Positions 1 to 5,976 of a DNA stretch of 6,257 nucleotides are shown here, piece after piece. Source of the stretch: Desulfonema limicola. GTDB taxonomy: Bacteria; Desulfobacterota; Desulfobacteria; Desulfobacterales; DYRC01. Under the pieces are notes generated by a model that saw nothing but the letters and a program-made list of their open reading frames with translations, was not told where the DNA came from and did not search any database. The stretch covers positions 1-6,257 of the forward strand of contig DYRC01000245.1 in NCBI GenBank assembly GCA_020718925.1, given 5' to 3'. Each line of letters begins with the position of its first letter. Within the stretch, counting starts at the first letter, position 1. The translations under genes and the position numbers were made by a program.

Positions 1-3
1 CCA

Positions 4-31
4 TTGCCAACGCAATTTTTATCATTATCTT
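4..31 (+). promoter_or_regulatory. Weak candidate sigma70-type promoter upstream of the DUF255 gene
   Basis: TTGCCA (4-9) and TATCTT (26-31) are separated by 16 nt and resemble -35 and -10 boxes, with four of six bases matching in each. Transcription would begin near position 38 and give a leader of about 20 nt, just enough to hold the ribosome binding site. The window begins here, so a better promoter or an upstream operon partner could lie outside it. This is a pattern match only. Confidence 0.2.
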
Positions 32-44
32 GTGTTCTTCAACA

Positions 45-52
45 AAAGGAGG
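45..52 (+). promoter_or_regulatory. Ribosome binding site that sets the DUF255 start
   Basis: AAAGGAGG is a near-perfect Shine-Dalgarno sequence. It lies 5 nt before the ATG at 58 and 8 nt before the adjacent ATG at 61. It rules out the longer in-frame reading from position 4, in which the site itself would be coding and which would add 18 residues unlike the family. Either of the two consecutive ATGs could be used. Confidence 0.85.
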
Positions 53-57
53 ACAAT

Positions 58-1842
58 ATGATGTCTAATCATCTCATTAATGAAAAAAGCCCCTATCTGC
101 TTCAACATGCCCATAATCCGGTCAATTGGTATGCGTGGTCTGAAAGCGCGTTTGAGCGGGCAAAAGCGGATAACAAGCCGATATTCCTTTCAATCGGCTA
201 TGCCACCTGTCATTGGTGTCATGTCATGGAAAAGGAATCTTTTGAAGACGGCGACACTGCCAGCTATCTCAATGATACCTTTATCTGCATCAAAGTTGAT
301 CGGGAAGAACGCCCTGATATTGACGCGGTGTATATGTCCGCATGTCAGCTTTTAAGCGGGGGCGGAGGCTGGCCCCTTACAATTTTTATGACGCCGGATA
401 AAAAGCCGTTTTTTGCCGCAACCTATATTCCTAAGCGCAGCCAATTCGGGCGGGCAGGCGTGATAGATTTGTGCATTCGGATAAAAGAATTATGGACATC
501 CCGAAAGCAGTATGTGCTGGATTCGGCGGAGAGCGTGGCGCAGGCATTGAGCAAGGCGTTCAGTTTTAATGCCAAAGCAGAGTTGGACAACTCTTTTTCA
601 GATCGGGCATATCAGCAGATTGAACAAAGCTATGACCCGCAATTCGGCGGTTTCAATCCTTCTCCGAAATTTCCCATGCCGCATCGGCTGATGTTTCTGC
701 TCAGATATTATCAGCGCACCGGAAACGCAAAGGCGTTGGAAATGGTCAGACAGACGCTTTCGGACATGCGGCTGGGCGGTATCTGGGATCATGTCGGATT
801 CGGATTTCATCGCTATTCTACGGATGCTCATTGGCTTTTGCCTCATTTTGAAAAGATGCTTTATGATCAGGCGCTGATGGCTTTGGCTTGTCTGGAAACA
901 TATCAACTGACCCGCGAACCGGCGTATGCAGACATGGCGCATGAAATTTTTACCTATGTTTTAAGAGACATGACGGCTGAGAGCGGCGGATTTTTTACCG
1001 CAGAAGATGCGGACAGCGAAGGGCATGAGGGAAAGTTTTATGTATGGACAATGCAGGAATTTGAAGATCTTTTGGGAACATCCGAAGCTCAATTTTGGAG
1101 TAAAAAATTCAATCTGACTCAGGAAGGCAATTTTTCAGATGAAGCCACCCGGCAGAAAACCGGCGCAAATATTCTTCATCTGAGCGAGCCTATTGCTATT
1201 GAAGATAAATCGCGATGGGAAATTGCCAGAGCTGCCTTGTTTGACGCCAGAAAAAAACGGATTCATCCGCTTAAAGACGATAAGATTTTAACCGATTGGA
1301 ACGGGCTGATGATTGCAGCATTGGCATTCGGGGCAAGAATTCTGGATACGCCTGAATATCTTGCGGCGGCTGAAAAAGCATCTGATTTTATAATGAAAAA
1401 TCTCAGCGATAAAAATGGCGCACTGCTGCACCGATACCGGGATGGCGAAGCAAAGATTGAGGCGTTTGCAGATGATTATGCCTTTATGATTCTGGGGCTT
1501 TCGGAATTGTATGACAGCAGCAAAAATCCGCTTTATCTTGAGCAGGCGGTTTGTTTGCAGAAAACCATGATTGAAAAATTCCGGGACAATGACAATGGCG
1601 GATTTTTTATGACCGCAGGTAATGAACTGCCCGCCCGCCCCAAGGAACTCTATGACGGCGCACTGCCATCGGCAAATTCTGTGGCATTGCTCAATCTGCT
1701 TCGGTTGTCCCGTTTTACCGAAGATAGTCAGTGGAAAAACAAGGCTTCGGAAATCATCCGCACGTTTGCCGGGACGGTCAAGCCTGCTCCTTTTGCTTAT
1801 ACCTACTTTATGCTCGGCGCGGAATTGTATCTGATGCCGTAA
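58..1842 (+). CDS. DUF255 (YyaL/SPATA20-type) thioredoxin-domain protein, short form
   Basis: This 594-residue cytosolic protein belongs to the widespread DUF255 family, whose biochemical role is not settled. The N-terminal third is thioredoxin-like: the family opening SPYLLQHAHNPVNWY (residues 11-25), a redox-type CHWC motif (C51 and C54) followed by HVM, DREERPDID (81-89) and GGWPL (103-107). The rest matches the alpha-helical six-hairpin barrel related to N-acylglucosamine 2-epimerase and glycosidase folds, with the family blocks HFEKMLYDQ (263-271), AEDADSEG (315-322) and LTDWNGLMI (411-419). There is no signal peptide or membrane segment. From memory, many relatives run to about 650-700 residues with a further C-terminal segment. 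This one ends just after the last barrel helices, at YLMP, with tandem stops TAATAA. The DNA after the stop does not continue the family sequence in the same frame, so this is probably a natural short form rather than a recent nonsense mutation. The 114-nt gap downstream suggests it is not cotranscribed with the oxidoreductase genes. Family assignment is secure; substrate and function are unknown. Confidence 0.93.
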   Translation: MMSNHLINEKSPYLLQHAHNPVNWYAWSESAFERAKADNKPIFLSIGYATCHWCHVMEKESFEDGDTASYLNDTFICIKVDREERPDIDAVYMSACQLLSGGGGWPLTIFMTPDKKPFFAATYIPKRSQFGRAGVIDLCIRIKELWTSRKQYVLDSAESVAQALSKAFSFNAKAELDNSFSDRAYQQIEQSYDPQFGGFNPSPKFPMPHRLMFLLRYYQRTGNAKALEMVRQTLSDMRLGGIWDHVGFGFHRYSTDAHWLLPHFEKMLYDQALMALACLETYQLTREPAYADMAHEIFTYVLRDMTAESGGFFTAEDADSEGHEGKFYVWTMQEFEDLLGTSEAQFWSKKFNLTQEGNFSDEATRQKTGANILHLSEPIAIEDKSRWEIARAALFDARKKRIHPLKDDKILTDWNGLMIAALAFGARILDTPEYLAAAEKASDFIMKNLSDKNGALLHRYRDGEAKIEAFADDYAFMILGLSELYDSSKNPLYLEQAVCLQKTMIEKFRDNDNGGFFMTAGNELPARPKELYDGALPSANSVALLNLLRLSRFTEDSQWKNKASEIIRTFAGTVKPAPFAYTYFMLGAELYLMP

Positions 1843-1889
1843 TAATCAGCAGCCTTCACCATTTTTCAGAATATGGATTGCAAAATATC

Positions 1890-1918
1890 TTGGAAAACAG
1901 AGCGTAATGTGCTATGAA
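1890..1918 (+). promoter_or_regulatory. Candidate promoter for the 2-oxoacid oxidoreductase operon
   Basis: Within the 114-nt gap between the DUF255 gene and the gamma-subunit gene, TTGGAA (1890-1895) and TATGAA (1913-1918) are separated by 17 nt, the preferred sigma70 spacing. Each matches four of six consensus bases. A start site near 1925 would leave a leader of about 30 nt before the gamma ATG. No operator-like palindrome or riboswitch-like fold was seen in the gap. The placement is plausible but rests only on sequence resemblance. Confidence 0.3.
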
Positions 1919-1956
1919 ATCAAATTTTAACTGACAGCGACTAAAGGCGGAATATC

Positions 1957-2520
1957 ATGCAGGAAATTCGATTTCACGGTCGCGGAGGACAGGGAACGGT
2001 CGTGGCTTCCGTGATTTTGGCAAAAGCGTTTTTCAAAGCAGGGTTATGGGTGCAGACCTTTCCGGTTTTCGGCGTAGAACGCCGGGGCGCGCCGGTAGAG
2101 GCATATCTGCGCCTTGATGATAAAAAAATTCTGATCCGAAGCAACCTCTACGCGCCGGATCATATTGTGGTTCAGGATGCCAAGCTGCTGGACACCGCAG
2201 ATGTAACCAAAGGACTCAAACAAGGCGGATGGATTCTGCTCAACTCATCAAAAATGCCTGATAATCTTGCCAAATTCAAAGGCTTTCGGCTGGCGATGGC
2301 AGACGCGGGGCAGATCGGCATCAGACACCGCTTGGGAACGCGGACTCAGCCCATTATCAATACGGCAATGATCGGCGCGTTTGTAAGGATTTTGGAATCT
2401 CCGCCGATAGATATGCTTGCAGATGCTATTCGTGAAGAAATTGCTGCGCGGCAGGAAGAAAATGTTGCTGCGGCAAAAGAAGCTTATGATTCCGTACAAA
2501 TTATCGGAAATATTGATTAA
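1957..2520 (+). CDS. porG: 2-oxoacid:acceptor oxidoreductase gamma subunit
   Basis: This 187-residue protein is a complete gamma chain of the four-subunit pyruvate/2-oxoacid:ferredoxin oxidoreductase family (PorG/KorC/PadE-like). The gamma domain packs against the TPP-binding core and is associated with coenzyme A binding in this superfamily. Diagnostic blocks are the N-terminal beta-strand and glycine-rich loop FHGRGGQG (residues 6-13), the family signature FGVERRGAPV (38-47) and PIINTAMIGAF (132-142). It is cytosolic, with no signal peptide. The start is supported by AAAGGCGG at 1943-1950, 6 nt upstream, and by the GRGGQG loop lying at the expected distance from the N terminus. It is the first gene of a tight cluster: the flavoprotein gene begins 13 nt after its TAA, and the alpha-subunit gene follows that one. 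The substrate cannot be read from gamma alone. Pyruvate is the default guess, but an aryl or branched-chain 2-oxoacid is possible. The symbol is used only in the family sense. Confidence 0.93.
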   Translation: MQEIRFHGRGGQGTVVASVILAKAFFKAGLWVQTFPVFGVERRGAPVEAYLRLDDKKILIRSNLYAPDHIVVQDAKLLDTADVTKGLKQGGWILLNSSKMPDNLAKFKGFRLAMADAGQIGIRHRLGTRTQPIINTAMIGAFVRILESPPIDMLADAIREEIAARQEENVAAAKEAYDSVQIIGNID

Positions 2521-2528
2521 AAAAGGAA
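2521..2528 (+). promoter_or_regulatory. Ribosome binding site that sets the flavoprotein start
   Basis: AAAAGGAA follows the gamma stop codon directly and ends 5 nt before the ATG at 2534. It supports that start over the upstream in-frame ATG at 2417. The longer reading would overlap gamma by more than 100 nt and add a 39-residue lysine-rich tail foreign to GltD-like proteins. Confidence 0.7.
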
Positions 2529-2533
2529 ACACC

Positions 2534-4249
2534 ATGACAGAGTGCATCCCTTTATTCATATCTCAATCCTCAATATCCACCGAAATCAACAATACCGGAA
2601 CGTGGCGTTTTGTGCGTCCGATTTATCAGGAAAAGACTGCTCCGTGCAGTGAGACCTGTCCTGCCGGAGAAGATATTCCCAAAATCGAAATGCTGTCCAG
2701 CCGGGGCATGTTCAAAGAAGCATGGCAGACCATTTTAGCCGAAAATCCGCTTCCGGCAATCTGCGGGCGGGTGTGTTTTCATTTCTGCGAAGGTTCATGT
2801 AATCGGACAAAATTCGATTCTCCGCTTGCGGTGCATTGTCTTGAGCGGTTTTTGGGCGATAAAGGCATTGCTGAAAAATTTCCGATTCCCGAATCCGCAT
2901 TTCAAAACAACGGAAAGCGCATTGCCATAGCCGGATCCGGACCTGCGGGGCTTTCAGCCGCATGGTTTCTTTCGCGTCTGGGATATTGCTGCGATATTTT
3001 TGAAGCAGACAGCAAGCCCGGCGGATTGCTGCGCTGGGGCATTCCGGCATATCGGCTTCCGAAAAGAACCGTAAAAGATGAAATTGCCCGGATTATTGCT
3101 CAGGGCGTTCAAATCCGATGCAAAAGCCCGATAAGTGAACGTTTTCTCAAAGATGCCAAAGGTCATTATGATGCGGTATTCATTGCCTGCGGCTATGCCA
3201 ACCCTGTTCGGATGAACATTCCGGGTGAAGACCTGATGCGGGACGGACTTGAACTTCTGCACCAGATACGCTCGTCAGACGACCCCGCGTGTATGAGCGG
3301 CACTGCGGCAGTTATCGGCGGCGGCAATACGGCAATTGACGTGGCTCGCTCATTGCTGCGTGTCGGCGTAAAACCGGTGATGGTGTATCGGCGAAGAAAA
3401 GAAGATATGCCCGCGTTTGCCCATGAAGTTGAGATGGCAATCAGAGAAGGCATTGAACTGATGGAATTATCCGCGCCTATCCGCATTGAGCAGCAAAACG
3501 GTCAATTTCTTCTGACATTGCAGAAAATGAAGGCAATCCCTTCAGAATCCGGCAGAGCGCAAATCGTTCCGGATGGCGATAAAACGAAAATGCTGGCGGT
3601 CAATCAGGTGTTCAGAGCGATTGGTGCAGAAGCAAAAGAAAACTGGCTCATTCCGCCCAAAGAAAATACATTAAAATTAAGCCATTGCGCGTTTATTGAG
3701 CAGGAAATGCCGATTATTTTCGGCGGTGATCTGAGCAATCCGATAAAAAGCGTTACAGATGCGATTGCGTCAGGCAAGCAGGCGGCAATGGCGTTGGATA
3801 TTTTTTTCAAACAAGGGCGCATTGAAGAAACACTGGCTGGCTGCCGGGTGGGGAGCGGTACCGCGCTGTCAATGGAAATCTATCTGGGCGGGGCGCGTAA
3901 ATATCGGAATCCGCATACGGTTTCTTTTGAAGAAGTGGTAACGGATTATTTTCAGCCTGCTGACCGGGTTCAGCCCATCACACCCCTACCCCTCTCAAGA
4001 GGGGATATTGCCCTGTCTTTTGAGGATATTGAACAGACGCTTGACTCAGATTCAGCGATTGAAGAATCCAAGCGATGCTTTAACTGCGGAATTTGTAATG
4101 ATTGCGATAATTGCAGGCTGTTCTGCCCGGAAATTGCGGTGTTTGCGGATGATTTGCGCCAAATTAATCTGAAATATTGCAAGGGATGCGGAATTTGTGT
4201 AACCGAATGTCCGCGCAATGCGATGTCGTTGGAGGAGGAAGCAGCATGA
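2534..4249 (+). CDS. Fused GltD-like FAD/NAD(P) oxidoreductase and 2x[4Fe-4S] ferredoxin (delta-type) subunit
   Basis: This 571-residue cytosolic protein joins two modules. The first resembles the glutamate synthase small subunit. It has an N-terminal Fe-S domain with C38 and C42 (CSETCP) and C77, C81, C85 and C89 (CGRVCFHFCEGSC), then an FAD-binding GSGPAG loop (134-139), an NAD(P)-binding GGGNTA loop (262-267) followed by VYRRR (284-288), and a second FAD contact GGDL (397-400). The arginines after the second loop are compatible with NADPH, but specificity is not certain. The second module is a C-terminal ferredoxin with two CX2CX2CX3CP clusters, at C521/C524/C527/C531 and C549/C552/C555/C559. 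Two further cysteines, C515 and C518, precede it. Lying between the gamma and alpha genes, it most likely replaces the separate delta ferredoxin and carries electrons between the TPP core and NAD(P). Phenylglyoxylate:NAD+ oxidoreductase (Pad) of aromatic degraders has comparable FAD and ferredoxin parts as separate subunits, which makes it a useful analogue. The gene ends in an ATGA overlap with alpha. The linker between modules contains a repeat-like palindrome. Confidence 0.92.
   Translation: MTECIPLFISQSSISTEINNTGTWRFVRPIYQEKTAPCSETCPAGEDIPKIEMLSSRGMFKEAWQTILAENPLPAICGRVCFHFCEGSCNRTKFDSPLAVHCLERFLGDKGIAEKFPIPESAFQNNGKRIAIAGSGPAGLSAAWFLSRLGYCCDIFEADSKPGGLLRWGIPAYRLPKRTVKDEIARIIAQGVQIRCKSPISERFLKDAKGHYDAVFIACGYANPVRMNIPGEDLMRDGLELLHQIRSSDDPACMSGTAAVIGGGNTAIDVARSLLRVGVKPVMVYRRRKEDMPAFAHEVEMAIREGIELMELSAPIRIEQQNGQFLLTLQKMKAIPSESGRAQIVPDGDKTKMLAVNQVFRAIGAEAKENWLIPPKENTLKLSHCAFIEQEMPIIFGGDLSNPIKSVTDAIASGKQAAMALDIFFKQGRIEETLAGCRVGSGTALSMEIYLGGARKYRNPHTVSFEEVVTDYFQPADRVQPITPLPLSRGDIALSFEDIEQTLDSDSAIEESKRCFNCGICNDCDNCRLFCPEIAVFADDLRQINLKYCKGCGICVTECPRNAMSLEEEAA
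3989..4004. repeat. Palindrome of dispersed-repeat character inside the flavoprotein gene
   Basis: CCCCTCTCAAGAGGGG is a perfect 7-bp inverted repeat with a 2-nt loop. It is preceded directly by another ACCCCT (3982-3987), so that ACCCCT occurs twice in tandem. It encodes P486-D491 in the low-conservation linker between the NAD(P) module and the ferredoxin module. The C-rich tandem plus hairpin resembles short palindromic repeats usually found between genes in many bacteria and differs from the surrounding composition. Only one copy is in this window, so its status as a genomic repeat is an inference. Confidence 0.4.
4231..4240 (+). promoter_or_regulatory. Strong ribosome binding site for the alpha subunit, inside the flavoprotein gene
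   Basis: GGAGGAGGAA is a double Shine-Dalgarno site ending 5 nt before the ATG at 4246. It encodes the glutamate-rich tail of the flavoprotein. Together with the 4-nt ATGA overlap it fixes the alpha start and rules out the in-frame ATG at 4177, whose extra residues would be an out-of-frame reading of the ferredoxin domain. It implies coupled translation and matched subunit amounts. Confidence 0.88.
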
Positions 4250-5400
4250 GACAGGTATTGGAAGGAAGCCATGCCGTATCAGAAGCCGTCAGACTTGCAA
4301 AGGTTCAGGTCATGTCCGCGTATCCCATCACGCCCCAGACGCATATTGTTGAAGCTTTGTCCGAATATTGCGAAGATGGCAGAATGAATGCCAAATTTAT
4401 CTGTGTTGAAAGCGAGCATTCGGCAATGGCAGCCGTCATCGGCGCGGCAAGCGGCGGCGCTCGGACATTCACGGCAACCTCTTCTCACGGATTGGCGTTG
4501 ATGCACGAACTTCTGCATTGGGCATCTGCGGCGCGGCTGCCGATTGTGATGGCAGAAGTGAACCGAGCCTTAGCTCCGGGCTGGAATATCTGGATGGATC
4601 AGACGGATAGCTTGGCGCAACGCGATACGGGCTGGATACAACTGTATTGTGAAGATGGTCAGGAAGTTTTGGACACCACGCTTTTGGCATTCAGATTGGC
4701 AGAAACCGTGAATCTGCCGGTTATGGTGATTTTGGATGCGTTTTTTCTTTCTCATACTTACGAGCCGGTTGACGTGCCGGATCAGCAAGACGCGGATCGC
4801 TTTTTGCCGCCGTATTCTCCCCGTATTCAATTGGATACGAAAAATCCTTTTGCTATGAGCCAGATGGCGCCACCGCCGGTGTATATGGAAATGCGCCGCA
4901 ATATTCAAGTAGGAATGGAAGCTGTGCCGGGATGTTTTGACAGAATTGAAAAAGAATTTGAGAGCATTTTCGGACGAAAATACGGACAATTGGAAACCGT
5001 GTCCTGCGAAGATGCTGAAATTATTCTGATTGTTACCGGAACAGCCGCCAGCACGTCAAGGCATGTTCTTGCCGAACTTCGGGCGCAGGGTGAAAAAGTA
5101 GGAATTCTCAAATTGAAAATGTTCCGTCCTTTTCCCAAAGACTTGATTCGGCAGGCTCTTTGCAACGCAAAAAAAGTGGCGGTAGTTGACCGGAATTTTT
5201 CATTCGGCGCAAGCGGCATTTTTGCTCAGGAAGTCAGAGCCGCGTTGTGCAATCAGCCCAATCATCCGCCGGTATTCGGATATATCACGGGCTTAGGTGG
5301 GCGTGATGTAACGCCTGAAATTTTGAAACAGATTTATCAACTGGTGAAACAAACGCCTGAGCCGGTTGAAGAAAGCGTTTGGGTGGGGTTGAAGGAGTGA
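4246..5400 (+). CDS. porA: 2-oxoacid (pyruvate-type):acceptor oxidoreductase alpha subunit
   Basis: This 384-residue protein is a full-length alpha chain of the four-subunit pyruvate:ferredoxin oxidoreductase family. It forms the catalytic core with the TPP-binding beta chain, cleaving a 2-oxoacid and CoA to acyl-CoA, CO2 and two electrons. Domain I carries the substrate/TPP-facing motif YPITPQT (residues 26-32), ESEHSAM (55-61), SSHGL (79-83) and the NRAL...IWMDQTDS stretch (106-122). Domain II begins near residue 255 and includes FRPFP (293-297) and VVDRN (313-317). The family-like ending YITGLGGRD (346-354) through WVGLKE shows that the C terminus is intact. It overlaps the flavoprotein stop by 4 nt and has a strong upstream ribosome site, so it is the third gene of the operon. 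The beta subunit, which usually comes next, is absent: 45 nt after the stop there is a mobile-element-like inverted repeat and then an unrelated convergent gene pair. Pyruvate is the likeliest substrate by family, but another 2-oxoacid cannot be excluded. Confidence 0.94.
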   Translation: MRQVLEGSHAVSEAVRLAKVQVMSAYPITPQTHIVEALSEYCEDGRMNAKFICVESEHSAMAAVIGAASGGARTFTATSSHGLALMHELLHWASAARLPIVMAEVNRALAPGWNIWMDQTDSLAQRDTGWIQLYCEDGQEVLDTTLLAFRLAETVNLPVMVILDAFFLSHTYEPVDVPDQQDADRFLPPYSPRIQLDTKNPFAMSQMAPPPVYMEMRRNIQVGMEAVPGCFDRIEKEFESIFGRKYGQLETVSCEDAEIILIVTGTAASTSRHVLAELRAQGEKVGILKLKMFRPFPKDLIRQALCNAKKVAVVDRNFSFGASGIFAQEVRAALCNQPNHPPVFGYITGLGGRDVTPEILKQIYQLVKQTPEPVEESVWVGLKE

Positions 5401-5445
5401 GAAGCGAAAATTCATGGCGAAATATGATTGTTGAGAATTAGGATT

Positions 5446-5526
5446 AGACCTCTTTCAAAAGTCGTAGAGTTCCTTTGTTTTATCTGACAGCCCAAGCCTT
5501 TGAAAGCGTACTTTTGAAAGAGGTCT
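5446..5526. mobile_element. 81-bp MITE-like element with 17-bp perfect terminal inverted repeats
   Basis: The left end AGACCTCTTTCAAAAGT (5446-5462) and the right end ACTTTTGAAAGAGGTCT (5510-5526) are exact reverse complements, separated by 47 nt that encode nothing. ATT lies directly outside both ends (5443-5445 and 5527-5529), which fits a 3-bp target duplication. If the ends are drawn one base further in, the flanking dinucleotide is TA on both sides, so IS5-like and IS630/mariner-like origins are both possible. A near copy of the arm motif, CTTTGAAAG, lies inside at 5498-5506. With no transposase it would move only by trans action. As RNA it would form a long hairpin between two convergent genes and might end or stabilise transcripts, but no clear U-tract follows on either strand. 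It sits where the beta-subunit gene would be expected. Confidence 0.72.
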
Positions 5527-5553
5527 ATTATACAGAGTGGTAAAAATGCCTGA

Positions 5554-5976
5554 CTACTTTTCGGGTTTCAAAAGAATTATAAAACCTGCCTGCTCAAAAT
5601 GCTCATCTGAAGTCAGCGCATACGATATACCTTTTTCTCTCATAACTGCAAACGATATACAATCCGTAATTCCCCATTCCTTATCTCTGTATTTGCCGAA
5701 AACTGTCAAGCCTTTTTGAAAAAGTTCCGAAGTTACAGGGATAATTTCGGTATCGGGAGAATTTTGTAAAAGTTGTATGTAGCGGAATGCCTTCTCACGG
5801 ACGTTTACTTTTGATAACATATTTCCGTATTCAGTCAGAACAGCCTGTGTGGTCACTAATTTTACAGGTTTTTCGAGAGATTTGCCAACTCTGACAGCAT
5901 CCGCATGATACTGATCTTTTTTATGGGTAATTGCAACAAGATAAGATGTGTCAAGAAAACAGACATTTTTTAACAT
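5554..5976 (-). CDS. vapC: PIN-domain (VapC-like) toxin ribonuclease
   Basis: This 140-residue protein is a complete single-domain PIN nuclease, the usual size for VapC-type toxins. The metal-binding acidic residues are in the expected order: D9 in the opening strand (CFLDTSYL), E49 (VLTEYGN), D105 (WGITDCISF) and D124 (ALTSDEHF, followed by the common HFEQAGF ending). These would hold Mg2+ or Mn2+ for RNA cleavage; the RNA target cannot be predicted. No clear Shine-Dalgarno site precedes the ATG. The start overlaps the end of the antitoxin gene by 7 nt (ATGTTAA), so translation is probably coupled to the antitoxin. All catalytic residues are present, so the toxin appears functional. The gene runs convergently toward the oxidoreductase operon, and the inverted-repeat element lies 27 nt beyond its TAG stop. 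It is more AT-rich than the genes to its left, in line with independent acquisition. Confidence 0.9.
   Translation of the reverse strand: MLKNVCFLDTSYLVAITHKKDQYHADAVRVGKSLEKPVKLVTTQAVLTEYGNMLSKVNVREKAFRYIQLLQNSPDTEIIPVTSELFQKGLTVFGKYRDKEWGITDCISFAVMREKGISYALTSDEHFEQAGFIILLKPEK

Noticed and set aside
4..57. An 18-residue N-terminal extension of the DUF255 protein starting at ATG 4
   Set aside because: It reads through the AAAGGAGG ribosome site at 45-52 and adds residues unlike the conserved family opening. The starts at 58 or 61 are far better.
598..942. 114-codon open frame on the minus strand within the DUF255 gene
   Set aside because: It is antisense to conserved barrel motifs, including HFEKMLYDQ, with no recognisable product.
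1831..1849. Possible terminator hairpin at the DUF255 stop (CTGAT...ATCAG)
   Set aside because: The stem is only 5 bp, AT-rich, with a 9-nt loop spanning the stop codon and no following T-run.
2417..2533. Upstream ATG that would extend the flavoprotein by 39 residues
   Set aside because: It would lie inside the gamma gene, has lysine-rich sequence foreign to GltD-like proteins, and ignores the ribosome site directly before 2534.
4177..4245. Upstream ATG that would extend the alpha subunit by 23 residues
   Set aside because: It is an out-of-frame reading of the ferredoxin cysteine region. The strong site at 4231-4240 and the ATGA overlap support 4246.
3970..4272. 100-codon minus-strand frame opposite the ferredoxin domain
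   Set aside because: It is antisense to the conserved cysteine motifs and spans the flavoprotein/alpha junction. The forward reading explains this DNA fully.
4570..4989. 139-codon open frame on the minus strand within the alpha gene
   Set aside because: It is antisense to strongly conserved alpha-subunit sequence, and its histidine/arginine-rich product has no recognisable domain.
5414..5434. Possible remnant start of a beta-subunit gene just after alpha (ATG GCG AAA TAT GAT TGT TGA)
   Set aside because: Only six codons before a stop, the nearest AAGGAG (5392-5397) is 16 nt away and lies within alpha codons, and the peptide matches no beta N terminus I can recognise.
5537..5719. 60-codon plus-strand open frame across the end of the toxin gene
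   Set aside because: It is antisense to the PIN toxin C terminus, including the conserved D105 and D124 region, with no independent support.
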